Shown here: positions 17,801-25,891 of the stretch, one piece after another
Layout of the letters: each line of letters begins with the position of its first letter
Numbering within the stretch: the stretch's first letter is position 1
Assembly: GCA_021413735.1 (NCBI GenBank)
Contig: JAIOPV010000116.1
Location: 19,436 to 83,435, forward strand
DNA: 64,000 bases
Source: Planctomycetota bacterium
Lineage (GTDB): Bacteria > Planctomycetota > Planctomycetia > Gemmatales > Gemmataceae
Direction: 5' to 3'
Translations under genes and position numbers: made by a program
Notes under the pieces: generated by a model
Database searches by the model: none
Told to the model about the DNA's origin: nothing
Seen by the model: the letters and a program-made list of their open reading frames with translations, nothing else

Positions 17801-18043
17801 CAGCTCGGCATCGGCATGGTGTTGGTGAAGAAGGGCGATGCGGAATCGACGCTGCGGGTGGAGGCTGCTCAGCTCGCAGTCGCGGATGCGTTGAAGATTC
17901 CGGCTGACGGGTGGCGGGTCGAAGTGGGCAAGAAGGCCGGTCAGTTGCTCGTGACGCACGCGGGCAAGAAACTGCGAGTGCAGACCGCACGCCAGAAGGA
18001 CGCGATCATCGCGACGACGATTTGCGAGATCGATCCCGCATGA
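14801..18043 (+). CDS. Megasynthase partner: AT - dehydratase (double hotdog) - PPTase-like tail
   Basis: A 1080-aa protein. Residues ~118-420 are an acyltransferase like PfaB ('LIFPGEGAQYPGM', nucleophile Ser216 in 'GHSAGEL'). Residues ~553-866 are a PKS-type dehydratase: His583 in 'VDDHTLGG', 'FHGPLFQML' and Asp772 in 'PVLVDAAMHI'. The last ~200 residues contain 'WFFSRLVSKDAVRSLW' (around Lys938), a pattern known from phosphopantetheinyl-transferase-like tails of such proteins, but the GxDxE metal motif is not found (the nearest stretch is 'LGIGMVLV'), so this part looks degenerate. The linker between AT and DH contains a translated palindrome (16180-16253). It starts 3 bases after the KS protein and overlaps the ACP gene by 4, so the three must work together. 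It would load acyl units and dehydrate the 3-hydroxy intermediates. Confidence 0.9.
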   Translation: MVVTVTAPAPQDAALTTGWDSEAFVLQGADRAELRERVLTLANTVERQAGISLQEIAVRLAVELRPGGSRLAVVASSSPDLVTKLRRAADRLADPKCKQIRDTNGLYFFEQPLALQGSLALIFPGEGAQYPGMLADLCGVFPEVEDTFSWCDRLAADAGRASLRNILHPTPEETVAAEAELRKLGPSIFGVLLADLAVTRVLQRLELPVSAIAGHSAGELAALLAAGALDSETMLGPSLVEIMDLMQQLEEEAGGPEVALLAVGAGRAVVEEVTTKVAPGVIVAMDNCPHQSVAVGPSHLIAAVESALLERGLVCERLPFRRPYHTPMFEPWMGRFRELFAGIPFHQPHTPIYSCSTGARFPNDPPSIRELTVNHWVSPVEFTRMIETMYADGVRIFVEAGPRGNLSAFTEDVLRGKPCAVIPANVTRKSGPTQINHLVAQLAAHHVPMNLVNLHGSLDLASGGRDSPVQVAHVENRGVTSPARQDTVAIMDGYLSVMEQFLDTQREVMEAFLSGRPAHVTIPQELFAFPDFTPQVDQQPPTTSHQQPPEFCFVGDVVHHELGREIILRRTLDEREDIYVDDHTLGGRGVSRVDPAQNGLPVLPMTFSLEGMSEAATLLAPGKVVIALMNVRLYRWVPYDPEPTTFEIRASVTSIDEQTGVVEVRANVRDLSNSFLQDGANKPSSEATIVLADRYPEPPEPRPFVLTEEIPCKATVEELRRNMFHGPLFQMLRSLDRYGKEGIEGTLEVQGRDHWFRSNANPRVVIDPVLVDAAMHILGAWHLEQPDWSGRILLPIGMQSLEFFGPIPEIGSKLLVRGYNEEETARQARHGVELFGTDGRPWFRLTGASYWRFYLPFGDVNFFGPKDQYFLCSRVPEAEVSDASRCYFLDPPLDLQQPVLRASGMRVTMTPREMASFQSTELDEAAKSDWFFSRLVSKDAVRSLWNTQQEGGTFPADMETDVVGDRIVCRPRDAATTDKYPPVATAIVKGKVAAFSAFAEQLGIGMVLVKKGDAESTLRVEAAQLAVADALKIPADGWRVEVGKKAGQLLVTHAGKKLRVQTARQKDAIIATTICEIDPA
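16180..16253. repeat. Palindromic element inside the AT-DH coding region
   Basis: Two 24-base arms (16180-16203 and 16230-16253) are reverse complements with a single mismatch and are separated by 26 bases. They are translated in frame in the linker between AT and DH, giving 'ASGGRDSPV...ENRGVTSPA'. It is similar in size to the intergenic palindromes of this window but differs in sequence. Confidence 0.85.
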
Positions 18044-18318
18044 GTCGCACCACCGAGCAACTGTACGCCGACCTCGCCACAGTAATGGCAACTGCCTTCC
18101 CTGATCGTGATATCTCCGTGACAGTCGGCCCCGAGACGCGTGTGTTCGCCGACCTCGGAATGGCGTCGATCGAACTGATCGTGCTGGGTGAGCGATTGGA
18201 ACAGTTCTACGGAGGAAAGTTGCCGTACGGGCCGTTCCTCGCGGGGCTGCGAAAGCAAGGGGCCGAGGATCTGGAACTCGGCAAACTCGTTGAGTTCCTG
18301 CAATCGCATGTGAAATGA
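18040..18318 (+). CDS. Free-standing acyl carrier protein
   Basis: A 92-aa protein whose ATG overlaps the previous stop (ATGA), so translation is coupled. The phosphopantetheine site is the serine in 'FADLGMASIELIVLGERLE', matching the ACP pattern D/L-G-x-x-S-I/L-x-x. The C-terminal part is longer and more charged than in a fatty-acid AcpP. It probably carries the growing or finished chain for the two megasynthases, or hands it to the hydrolase encoded next. Whether it is loaded by a PPTase from elsewhere in the genome cannot be seen. Confidence 0.9.
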   Translation: MSRTTEQLYADLATVMATAFPDRDISVTVGPETRVFADLGMASIELIVLGERLEQFYGGKLPYGPFLAGLRKQGAEDLELGKLVEFLQSHVK

Positions 18319-18324
18319 TGGAGT

Positions 18325-18373
18325 CGCCGCTTGCGGCGTAGCGCGTTCTGAGAGCGCTACGCCGCAAGCGGCG
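18325..18373. repeat. Perfect 20-bp palindrome after the ACP gene
   Basis: Arms 18325-18344 and 18354-18373 are exact reverse complements with a 9-base loop. The left arm begins CGCCGCTTGCGGCGTAGCGC. It lies 6 bases after the ACP stop and is closely related to the element at 29441-29487. It could act as a transcript-stabilising or attenuating hairpin inside the operon. Confidence 0.85.
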
Positions 18374-18390
18374 TAGAAGACGGAGATGCA

Positions 18391-19254
18391 ATGCCCGATG
18401 TTGTAGTCAACGGAACACGGCTCTTCTATCAGCAGTCCGGCGAGGGCCCGGATGTCGTGCTGATTCACGCCGTCACAAGCAATCAGGCCGTGTGGGTCTT
18501 CACCGGGTTGCCCGACGCCATCGCAGCCGAGGGGTTCCGCGTCACGACCTACGATCTGCGTGGGCACGGTGCCAGCGATCGACCACCCACAGGCTACACG
18601 TCCGCTCAGATGGCCGACGACTTCCGGGCATTGCATGCCGAACTCGGACTGAAACCCGCGTTCGTCGTGGGGCACAGCTTCGGCGGAGTGATCGGCATTC
18701 ACACGGCGTTGCTGCACCCAGAGTGCGTCGAAGGTGTCATTCTCTCGGATTCGTTCTTCCCCGGATTGCGGCACGTCGAACCGAACTTCGGCCGTTCGAA
18801 TGTATGGGTCGATCTGCAAGCCACGTTCAACGAGGTCGGCGTTGACCTTGGCGAAACGGTGAACTTCACCAGACTTTTTCAGGCGAGCGCGACACTCACG
18901 CCTGAACAAACCAAGGCACTCGAAACCCTTGTTGGCCCAATCGGTCGCGGCTGGCTGCGGCAACTCCCGCTGCTCGCGCAAACGACCTGCGGCGACGAAG
19001 TGCTTGCCGAGGCTGGGCTGACGGCTGAGAAGATCGCATCGGTTACGCGGCCCGTGATCGCACTGTACGATGAGTTCTCGCCGTTCCTCGCGACGTGTCG
19101 GTGGCTTGAGCAGCACATGCCGAACTGCACGGCCGAGATCATCCCGGAAGCGAAGCACCTCGCGGTTGTGGAGAACACCGTTGCGTTCACCGCGTCCGTC
19201 ATCGGACACCTGAAACGGCTCGCCGCCCCGACGGGATTGCCGCTCACCGTTTGA
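18391..19254 (+). CDS. Alpha/beta-hydrolase fold enzyme, possible thioesterase of the lipid operon
   Basis: A 287-aa protein with the canonical features: an oxyanion region 'VVLIHAVTSNQ', 'YDLRGHGASDRP', nucleophile Ser96 in 'FVVGHSFGG', a late acidic residue in 'VIALYDEFSP' and a histidine in 'IPEAKHLAVVE'. There is no signal peptide. It sits 72 bases after the ACP gene and 18 bases before the ABC permease gene. Its place suggests release or editing of acyl chains from the ACP. The same fold also includes esterases, dehalogenases and peroxidases, so the reaction is inferred from context only. Confidence 0.85.
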   Translation: MPDVVVNGTRLFYQQSGEGPDVVLIHAVTSNQAVWVFTGLPDAIAAEGFRVTTYDLRGHGASDRPPTGYTSAQMADDFRALHAELGLKPAFVVGHSFGGVIGIHTALLHPECVEGVILSDSFFPGLRHVEPNFGRSNVWVDLQATFNEVGVDLGETVNFTRLFQASATLTPEQTKALETLVGPIGRGWLRQLPLLAQTTCGDEVLAEAGLTAEKIASVTRPVIALYDEFSPFLATCRWLEQHMPNCTAEIIPEAKHLAVVENTVAFTASVIGHLKRLAAPTGLPLTV

Positions 19255-19272
19255 TACGCGAACTAACCAAAC

Positions 19273-20457
19273 ATGCACTTTGCGACGTTTATCCTGAAGA
19301 ACCTCACCAGGCGACCAACCCGAACGGTACTCACCGTTCTCGGCTTGGCCGTCTCGGTCGGGAGTATGATCGCGCTGCTGGGTATCAGCGAGAATTTCCG
19401 CGAGTCGATGCGCGACACCTTTGAGAAACGCGGCGTCGATCTCGTTAGCGTCGCGAGCGGTGCATCGGATCAGCTTTCGAGCGAAGTTGATGAAGGCATT
19501 ATCGACAAGGTGCGTGCGATGCCGGATGTCGCGGGGGTGGATGCCGCCTTGGTCGAACTCAGCGAGATGACACTGCGCGAACCACGCGACGAAAACGACA
19601 CGCCGCCGAGTTCGCAAGTTCTCGTCCAAGCCTGGCTGCCGGACAACTTCGGGTACGACGACCTCGAAATCCGGTCTGGTCGCAAGCTGACGCCGGAAGA
19701 TGCGGGGCAGTTCCGGTGCATGGTCGGCTACAAATTCGCCGAGAACAACAACAAGAACGTCGGCGACACAATCACCGTTCTCAGGCACAAGTTCACGATC
19801 GTCGGCGTCTTCAAGAGCTTCAATCTCTTCGAAAACGGCTGCATCATCACGGTGCTGAAGGAGTATCAGGAACTCTCCGGGCGGAAGAATAAAGTGACAG
19901 GGTTCTCACTGCGTGTGAACAAGACATCGCAGAATCCCGACGAGGACGTGGAACGAGTGCGGCAGCGGATTCTTTCCCTCACGGACAAGGACGGCAAGCC
20001 GTTTCGTGTGTCAGTCGAGCGACCGCAGAAGTACCTCAATGACGCGGTTCACATCAAGATCACGAAGGCGATGGCGTGGCTGATTTCGGCCGTCGCGCTG
20101 TTCATCGGCGTGATAAGCATGTTGAACACGATGGCCATGTCGGTGTTGGAACGCACGCAGGAAATCGGCATCTTGCGAGCGGTCGGCTGGCCGCGTGGTC
20201 GCATCGTTCGGATGGTGCTTGGCGAGGCAATCTTTCTTGGCATGGCGTCGGCGTTCGTCGGCACAATCGGCGCGGTCGCCACGACGTATCTGCTCGCGAT
20301 GTCGCCAAAGGTGAACGGCTTCATTGAGGGCGGAATTGCTCCGTGGATCATCGTGCAGGGTTTTGCCATCACCATTGTGCTGGGTTTAATTGGCGGGGCG
20401 TATCCCGCGTACCGTGCCGCCCGCCTGATGCCCACCGAGGCCATCCGCCATGACTGA
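19273..20457 (+). CDS. ABC transporter permease of the MacB/LolC (FtsX) family
   Basis: A 394-aa membrane protein. One N-terminal helix (around 'TVLTVLGLAVSVGSMIALLG') is followed by a ~230-residue extracytoplasmic domain and three C-terminal helices (around 'AVALFIGVISMLNTMAMSVL', 'IFLGMASAFVGTIGAVATTY' and 'GFAITIVLGLIGGAYPAYRA'), the MacB/LolCE topology. 'MSVLERTQEIGILRAVGWPR' is the coupling segment typical of FtsX permeases. Its stop overlaps the start of the ATPase gene by 8 bases. This class does not pump across the membrane in the usual way but extracts substrates (lipoproteins, lipids, peptides) from the membrane face. Placement after the synthase suggests export or outer-membrane delivery of its product. 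Confidence 0.93.
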   Translation: MHFATFILKNLTRRPTRTVLTVLGLAVSVGSMIALLGISENFRESMRDTFEKRGVDLVSVASGASDQLSSEVDEGIIDKVRAMPDVAGVDAALVELSEMTLREPRDENDTPPSSQVLVQAWLPDNFGYDDLEIRSGRKLTPEDAGQFRCMVGYKFAENNNKNVGDTITVLRHKFTIVGVFKSFNLFENGCIITVLKEYQELSGRKNKVTGFSLRVNKTSQNPDEDVERVRQRILSLTDKDGKPFRVSVERPQKYLNDAVHIKITKAMAWLISAVALFIGVISMLNTMAMSVLERTQEIGILRAVGWPRGRIVRMVLGEAIFLGMASAFVGTIGAVATTYLLAMSPKVNGFIEGGIAPWIIVQGFAITIVLGLIGGAYPAYRAARLMPTEAIRHD

Positions 20458-21145
20458 CGGCCCCGCTGGTCAACTGCTCTTCGCGTCGGACGTTCGCAAG
20501 ACGTATCCCGATGGTGCGGTCCACGCACTGAACGGTGTCACGCTCGGCGTGCGCGAAGCGGAACACGTTGCCATCACAGGACCGAGCGGCTGCGGCAAAT
20601 CGACGCTGCTGAATCTGCTCGGCGTTCTCGACCGCCCAGACTCGGGCGAAGTCTTCTTTCGTGGCGAAGCACTCTCGACGCGGCGAGATCTCGACCGTTT
20701 CCGCGCCAGGCAGATCGGCTTCGTGTTCCAGTCATTCTTTCTGCTGCCGACGCTGACGGCTCGCGAGAACGTGCAAGTGCCGATGTTCGAGGGAATGCCC
20801 TTGTCGGCTCGCGAACGAGCGAAGAAAGCCGACGGCTTGCTTGAACTGGTCGGCATGGAAAAGCGGGCGGGTCATCGACCGATGCAGCTTTCCGTGGGTG
20901 AACGGCAACGGGTCGCGTTGGCCCGTGCGTTGGCGAACGATCCGGCGTTGTTGCTGGCTGATGAGCCGACGGGGAATCTGGATTCGGAGAACGCTGTTCG
21001 CGTTCTCGATTTGCTGACGATGCTTCAGAAGGAACGTCGGCTGGCGTTGTTGGTAGTCACGCACAGCGACGATGTTGCCCGTCGTGCGGATCGCGTTGTG
21101 CGAATGAAGGATGGCCGCGTGTTGGACGACGGTACCGCACGCTGA
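20450..21145 (+). CDS. ABC transporter ATP-binding protein (MacB/LolD type)
   Basis: A 231-aa ATPase: Walker A 'GPSGCGKST' (residues 44-52), 'RARQIGFVFQSFFLLPTLTA' with the Q-loop, signature 'LSVGERQRVALARAL' (Val and Glu replace the usual Ser/Gly and Gln), Walker B 'LLLADEPTGNLD' and H-loop 'LLVVTHSD'. 'TGNLDSE' and 'FFLLPTLTA' are typical of the LolD/MacB group. It is translationally coupled to the permease gene and is the last gene of the operon; the next gene is on the other strand, 5 bases after its stop. No periplasmic adaptor (MacA-like) gene is present. Confidence 0.95.
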   Translation: MTDGPAGQLLFASDVRKTYPDGAVHALNGVTLGVREAEHVAITGPSGCGKSTLLNLLGVLDRPDSGEVFFRGEALSTRRDLDRFRARQIGFVFQSFFLLPTLTARENVQVPMFEGMPLSARERAKKADGLLELVGMEKRAGHRPMQLSVGERQRVALARALANDPALLLADEPTGNLDSENAVRVLDLLTMLQKERRLALLVVTHSDDVARRADRVVRMKDGRVLDDGTAR

Positions 21146-21150
21146 CGCGA

Positions 21151-22020
21151 TTATTTCGCCAACTTCGCCCATTCTTTCCGCATGTTGCGAACGCTGATCT
21201 GCACCGCTGTCGGCAGCTTTGAGCGCAGCAAGTTCGCGCCGTCGAACCAGCCTTCAGGTTCGACGAAGATCACGTGCTGCTCGCAGAACAACGCCCCGGC
21301 TGGCTCCGCCAGCTTCGTGATCTTCAGGTAGAAGACCGCCCCCGCCCACAGCGTCGCCGGCCCGAGCTTCGGCGCTTCGCCCCCCTTCGTGATCGACTGC
21401 CACTGATTCGGGAAATCCTTGTCGTCCGCGAATCGTGGGTCGATCTCGCCAGCCACCACGACCGAATCGGCGTTGCGTGTCCACATCGTGCGGCCTGTTG
21501 CCTTGAGATGCACCTTATCGAGGAAGTCGAACTCCATCTGGCCGAAGCCTTCCTTTTTCGGATCAGCAATCACGATCTTGCGCTTCTGCAAATCAGCGGC
21601 GTTCAGTGCCTTGGCTTGACCATTGCCGCGACCGGTGTTCATCAACCGTTCGAGGAACTTGTCGTCGTCGAGCGCTTTGATGTCACCATACGCCAGGAAC
21701 CACACATCCACCGCACGCGGCGGCGATTTCGCGTCTCCACCCTTCAGGTCACGGATTTTGATGAGTTCACGCGCGACGACGGAATTCTCAGTGAATAGAT
21801 CGTAACGGTAATCATCTTTGATGAGAGCTTCGATGGTTGCCTTCTGCTTCGCGGCGTCGAGCCCATCCGGCATCGTCGGCGCGGGGAGTTTCACCTTGTC
21901 CTTGGGTCCGACCGCGAAGCCCGTTTCAAGCAGCGACTTGAACAGCGGGTTGTTCGCCTCGTGAGTCGCTGGCTCGGGTGGTGCGCCGAGTGTCGTGGCC
22001 AAGACAATGAAGGTGAACAT
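21151..22020 (-). CDS. Exported protein of unknown function
   Basis: A 289-aa protein with a short hydrophobic start (MFTFIVLATTLGAPP) that could be a signal peptide. It contains no catalytic motif I recognise. Segments such as 'PRAVDVWFLAYGDIKALDDD' and 'GPATLWAGAVFYLKITKLAE' are soluble-domain like, with alternating hydrophobic residues suggesting beta-strands. It is convergent with the lipid operon, its stop lying only 5 bases from that of the ATPase gene, so it is not part of that operon. Confidence 0.8.
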   Translation of the reverse strand: MFTFIVLATTLGAPPEPATHEANNPLFKSLLETGFAVGPKDKVKLPAPTMPDGLDAAKQKATIEALIKDDYRYDLFTENSVVARELIKIRDLKGGDAKSPPRAVDVWFLAYGDIKALDDDKFLERLMNTGRGNGQAKALNAADLQKRKIVIADPKKEGFGQMEFDFLDKVHLKATGRTMWTRNADSVVVAGEIDPRFADDKDFPNQWQSITKGGEAPKLGPATLWAGAVFYLKITKLAEPAGALFCEQHVIFVEPEGWFDGANLLRSKLPTAVQISVRNMRKEWAKLAK

Positions 22021-22082
22021 GGACGCACTCGGGGTGTATGACGCATTGGTGAACGAGACTGCATCTCTATCTTAAGAGACGC

Positions 22083-22460
22083 ATGGAAACCTCGCAGCCA
22101 ATTCCGCCCACGTCGAACCTCATTCCGCTTGCGGGGTCACGCCCACTGTTCCCCGAGGAAATCCGCACCAAGGTCGCTGACGGGGCGAAGCTCGTTCGCT
22201 TCGAATTCTGCGTGTCGGCGCTGGTGTTCACGATCCGTCGTCAGTCGCCCGTATACCTCACGTTGTCGTGGCAAGAACGCTACCTTCGCGGTATCTGGTA
22301 CAGCCTCGTCGCTCTGCTGCTCGGGCCATGGGGCGTGCCGTATGGCGTCATCTGGACGCCCCGAGCGATCTGGGTGAACCTCACTGGCGGCGTTGATGCC
22401 ACGTCGGAAGTGTTGGCCTGGCTCGATGCGCGTGAGAAGCAAGGCCCGTCGTCGGCATAA
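22083..22460 (+). CDS. Small membrane protein of unknown function
   Basis: A 125-aa protein with one clear hydrophobic segment ('GIWYSLVALLLGPWGVPYGV', residues ~77-96) and no recognised domain. It is divergent from the exported protein gene, 62 bases away, and a weak AAGAG precedes the ATG. The N-terminus is polar, so a type of single-pass inner-membrane protein is the simplest reading. Coding is supported by the absence of stops and codon use like the neighbours, not by homology. Confidence 0.6.
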   Translation: METSQPIPPTSNLIPLAGSRPLFPEEIRTKVADGAKLVRFEFCVSALVFTIRRQSPVYLTLSWQERYLRGIWYSLVALLLGPWGVPYGVIWTPRAIWVNLTGGVDATSEVLAWLDAREKQGPSSA

Positions 22461-22596
22461 TCGGCTCTTTACGACCGCGATAACCCGCGCTCACGGCAGG
22501 TCCGGACGCACGTTCCCCAAACTGCCACGCATCCTCGTCTCGCAGCCATCGCACCACTGGTTATGATTGAATTTGCATGGCGAAGGGGGAATTGGT

Positions 22597-23535
22597 GTGC
22601 GTGTGCTGAAGGCGATGGCGGGCGAAGTTTTGGATCTGGCGTTCAGCCCGGACGGGCGGGCGTTGGCGGCGGCCGTGCCCGCGGGGTACGACCAGGTCTT
22701 TCTCTGGAATCTGGAATCTGGTGCCCCCACCCCTGTGCAAATCGAGATCGAAGGCGACTACAAGGGCGGTCTCGGCTTCTCGCCCGACAATCGCCGTCTC
22801 GGCTGGCTCGAACCCGCCCGTCGCGGCACCTACGACCGCGACGAACGCGAACTCTCGTACACGTCACTCGACGCGATCAACAACAACAACACGCTCCGCG
22901 TTACGCAGAGTGCCGACGGCTCGCGACTCATTTCGCAGCACGGCCTCCCCAATCACTGCCTGCAGGGCTGGCGAGCACTGGGCGACGAGTGGATTCGTTC
23001 GTGGTCGATTTCAACTGAAGAATTGGCCGTCGAAAGCGTGACTCTCTCCGAAGATGGCCGCCAATTCGCAATGCTGACGCGACCAGCAGTCGGTGAGAAG
23101 TGGCAGCAGGGGCCGCGACGAGTCGAAGTGCGGGACACGACGACTGGCATGCTCCGAGGGGTTGGCGAGTATCCGTACAACTACGCCGAGCCGCTGTTGT
23201 TCTCGCCCGACGGTCGGCAACTTGTCGGCTTCAATGACATGACGCTGCTCGCGTGGCCGGTGCCTGAAGTCGGAACACTGGGCACACCTCGACGGATCCA
23301 CAACGACAACCGCAAGCAGTTCACGGCGCTGGCGTATCACCCGTCGGGCGACCGGCTGTACGCCACGAGCAACGACACGACGGTTCACGTTTTCGACACG
23401 GCGAACTGGAACTGGGTTGGTCGCTTCACCTGGCAACTCGGTAGGCTGAAAGCGGTGGCTGTGAGTCCCGACGGGATGCTCGCGGCAGCGGGCGGCGACA
23501 AAGGCGATGTGGTGATCTGGGACGTGGACGGGTGA
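22597..23535 (+). CDS. WD40-repeat protein
   Basis: A ~312-aa protein made largely of beta-propeller repeats: 'VLDLAFSPDGRALAAAV', 'LLFSPDGRQLVGFNDMTLLA', 'TALAYHPSGDRLYATSNDTT' followed by 'VHVFDTANW', and finally 'AVAVSPDGMLAAAGGDKGDV' followed by 'VIWDVDG'. There is no signal peptide or kinase part, so it is a stand-alone propeller, probably a protein-interaction platform. GTG 22597 is favoured as start because AAGGGGGA lies 5 bases upstream; the frame extends to TTG 22567. It converges on rpsA and shares the hairpin terminator region. Confidence 0.8.
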   Translation: MRVLKAMAGEVLDLAFSPDGRALAAAVPAGYDQVFLWNLESGAPTPVQIEIEGDYKGGLGFSPDNRRLGWLEPARRGTYDRDERELSYTSLDAINNNNTLRVTQSADGSRLISQHGLPNHCLQGWRALGDEWIRSWSISTEELAVESVTLSEDGRQFAMLTRPAVGEKWQQGPRRVEVRDTTTGMLRGVGEYPYNYAEPLLFSPDGRQLVGFNDMTLLAWPVPEVGTLGTPRRIHNDNRKQFTALAYHPSGDRLYATSNDTTVHVFDTANWNWVGRFTWQLGRLKAVAVSPDGMLAAAGGDKGDVVIWDVDG

Positions 23536-23568
23536 AGGTGGGGTGTGTGGTCGCCTCACCTGCGACAC

Positions 23569-23599
23569 AAAAAGACGGCCGCCCCCGTTGGGGCGGCCG
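23569..23599 (-). terminator. Intrinsic terminator of rpsA
   Basis: On the minus strand, a 10-bp GC stem (23576-23585 with 23590-23599, core GGCCGCCCC) with a 4-base loop is followed after two bases by TTTTT (23569-23573). It lies 21 bases after the rpsA stop, a textbook intrinsic terminator. Confidence 0.85.
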
Positions 23600-23619
23600 C
23601 TCAACGATTCGGAAACAAC

Positions 23620-25539
23620 TCACTCTTTCTTGTCGCCCGGGAGCGAGAACAGCGGACCAGCGGTGCCCGTGCCGCCACGAAGCCCGCCCTTCTCTTTTTC
23701 CTTTTCCTTGTCCTTCGGCTCTTTAGGTTCCTTCGGTTCCTTTGGTTCCTTGGGAGCCTTCTCGGCCTTCTCCGTCTTCTCAGCTTTTTCAGCCTTCTCG
23801 GGCTTCTCAGACTTCTCTTTCTCAGCTTTTTCAGCCTTCTCGGCCGCTTCCATCTCGTCGGTCGGCATGTCAGGGATGATGTCCGGCACCAAGCCGTCGT
23901 CCACGTTCTTCATGCTCAGACCGATCTTACGGTCCTTCGCATCAACACGCAGAACCTTGACGTCAACCTCGTCGCCAACCTTGACCACTTCCTCGGGGCT
24001 TTCGATCTTCGCATCGGAAAGCTCAGAGATGTGCAGAAGCCCTTCGAGGCCAGGTTCCAGTTCCACGAACACGCCGAAGTTCGTGAGCTTGGTGACCTTG
24101 CCGTGACTCTTCTGGCCCGGGGTGAAGCGTGCCGGGATGTCGGTCTCCCACGGATCGCTGCCCATCTGCTTGAGGCCGAGTGCGACCCTTTTGCGTTCCT
24201 GATCCACCGACAGCACGACGCAGGTGAGCTTCTGGCCCTTCTGCACGACTTCGGAAGGATTCGACACCTTGCGCACGTAGCTCATGTCGCTGACGTGGAG
24301 GAGACCGTCGATTCCCTCCTCTATTTCGATGAAGGCCCCGTAGTTCGTCAGGTTGCGAACCGTGCCGGTGATGATCGTGCCCGGCGGGTACTTCTTGGCG
24401 ACTTCGCCCCAAGGGTTCGCCTGGCACTGCTTCATGCCGAGCGAGATTTCCTTCTTGTCGTGGTTGATGTTCAGAACCTGAACCTCGACCTTGTCCCCTA
24501 TTTGGACGAGTTCCTTCGGATCGGCGATCCGCTTCACCCAGCTCATTTCGCTGATGTGAACGAGACCTTCGATACCGGGCTCCAGCTTGACGAACGCCCC
24601 ATACGGCATGATGTTGACGACTTCGCCATTGTGCCGGCTGTTGATCGGGTACTTCGTCTCGATGTTCTGCCACGGGCTTGGCGTCTTGTGCTTCAGCGAC
24701 AGGGCGATCTTTTCCTTCTCACGATCAATGTGAAGGATGTAGATCTCGAGTTCCTGATCGATCTGAACGACGTCGCGTGGGTTCGTGACGCGGTGCCAGC
24801 CCATGTCGGTGATGTGCAGCAGGCCGTCGATGCCGCCAAGGTCCACGAACGCGCCGAACTCGGCGATGTTCTTGACGATACCCTTGCGAATCTGGCCGAC
24901 TTCCAGCTCCGACAGGAGCTTGTCCTTCTGAATCCGTCGACGATCCTCGATGAGCTTGCGACGGCTGACGACGATGTTACGCCGTTGTTCGTCGATCTTG
25001 AGGATGACGCACTCGATGGTGCGGTCGAGGTATTCGTCGATGCTCTGCGGACGGCGGATATCAACCTGCGACGCCGGCAGGAACACGTTCACACCGATGT
25101 TGACCAGCAATCCGCCCTTGATCTTCTTGAGCACCTTTCCGGAGACAACGTCCCCTTCCTTGTGCTTGGCGAGGATTGCGTTCCATTCCTTCTGACGCTT
25201 GGCTTTGCGGTACGAGAGCGCGATGGTGCCGTCTTCGCCTTCGACCGTTTCGAGCAACACTTCAACGGTGTCACCGGCCTTGGGTGGCGGAGCGTCGGAG
25301 CCTTCTTCACGCCATTCGTCGATCTTGATGACGCCTTCGGACTTGTAACCGATGTCGATGACGACATCATCTCCTCGGATCTCGAGGACCTTGCCGGTTA
25401 CGATCTTGTTGGCTTCGTAGTCTTGATCTTCGCGGCTGACCCATTCCGCGATTTCGAGATTGAAGATGTCGTCGGATGCTTGGAGGTCTTGGTCGTCTAC
25501 TTGGGCATCGAACTGTCGGAGGAGATTGCGGTTGACCAT
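23620..25539 (-). CDS. rpsA: 30S ribosomal protein S1 with a long Lys/Glu/Pro C-terminal tail
   Basis: A 639-aa protein with six S1 (OB-fold) repeats. The last four show the full signature, such as '[20 protein letters not shown]', '[20 protein letters not shown]' and '[20 protein letters not shown]'; the first two are divergent, as in E. coli S1. S1 binds mRNA and delivers it to the 30S subunit. The final ~83 residues are an unusual low-complexity tail of EKAEKAEK and KEPKEPKEP units ending in a Gly-rich stretch. ATG 25537-25539 starts [11 protein letters not shown]. It is monocistronic with its own terminator. The identity is secure; the role of the tail is unknown. Confidence 0.96.
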   Translation of the reverse strand: MVNRNLLRQFDAQVDDQDLQASDDIFNLEIAEWVSREDQDYEANKIVTGKVLEIRGDDVVIDIGYKSEGVIKIDEWREEGSDAPPPKAGDTVEVLLETVEGEDGTIALSYRKAKRQKEWNAILAKHKEGDVVSGKVLKKIKGGLLVNIGVNVFLPASQVDIRRPQSIDEYLDRTIECVILKIDEQRRNIVVSRRKLIEDRRRIQKDKLLSELEVGQIRKGIVKNIAEFGAFVDLGGIDGLLHITDMGWHRVTNPRDVVQIDQELEIYILHIDREKEKIALSLKHKTPSPWQNIETKYPINSRHNGEVVNIMPYGAFVKLEPGIEGLVHISEMSWVKRIADPKELVQIGDKVEVQVLNINHDKKEISLGMKQCQANPWGEVAKKYPPGTIITGTVRNLTNYGAFIEIEEGIDGLLHVSDMSYVRKVSNPSEVVQKGQKLTCVVLSVDQERKRVALGLKQMGSDPWETDIPARFTPGQKSHGKVTKLTNFGVFVELEPGLEGLLHISELSDAKIESPEEVVKVGDEVDVKVLRVDAKDRKIGLSMKNVDDGLVPDIIPDMPTDEMEAAEKAEKAEKEKSEKPEKAEKAEKTEKAEKAPKEPKEPKEPKEPKDKEKEKEKGGLRGGTGTAGPLFSLPGDKKE

Positions 25540-25891
25540 AATTGGGGGTGTGGGTTGCCCGGATTGCCGGGTGCGCGGCGAGCCTATTCCGAGTTCTCGA
25601 AGGCGAGCCTGTTCCGGCTTTGCGGAACCGGGCGAGACTCCAAGACGAATCGGGCGAGACTCGCACAGGGGGTTTAGGGTTCACTTCAGCCCCGGCCGTC
25701 AGACGCGAGCGGCATCGTCGGGAAGGAAGTTTGGGAATTGTAGCGAGGGTGTGAAACCGGCAACAGGTCAACCAGGAAATTGAGCGGGTTGTAACGATTC
25801 GTTACATTTGTGAGAGGCAGCCGCTTGCGGCTTCGCAGGGCGTGGCCTGCGAAGCCGCAAGCTGCTATTACCAGAACGGATGGTGCCCAAA
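25540..25891. other. Intergenic region upstream of rpsA
   Basis: 352 bases that must contain the rpsA promoter (minus strand). The only structure I see is the palindrome at 25820-25867. No additional gene is evident. Confidence 0.5.
25820..25867. repeat. 21-bp palindrome (GCCGCTTGCGGCTTCGCAGG type)
   Basis: Arms 25820-25840 and 25847-25867 are reverse complements with one mismatch and a 6-base loop. It sits 25 bases beyond the stop of the secreted-protein gene (minus strand). It shares the GCCGCTTGCGGC core with the element at 18325. Confidence 0.85.

Noticed and set aside
17941..19788. 615-aa open frame on the minus strand
   Set aside because: It covers the ends of four recognisable plus-strand genes; shadow frame.
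23545..25677. 710-aa open frame on the plus strand
   Set aside because: It is the antisense of rpsA, whose six S1 repeats make the minus strand the coding one.
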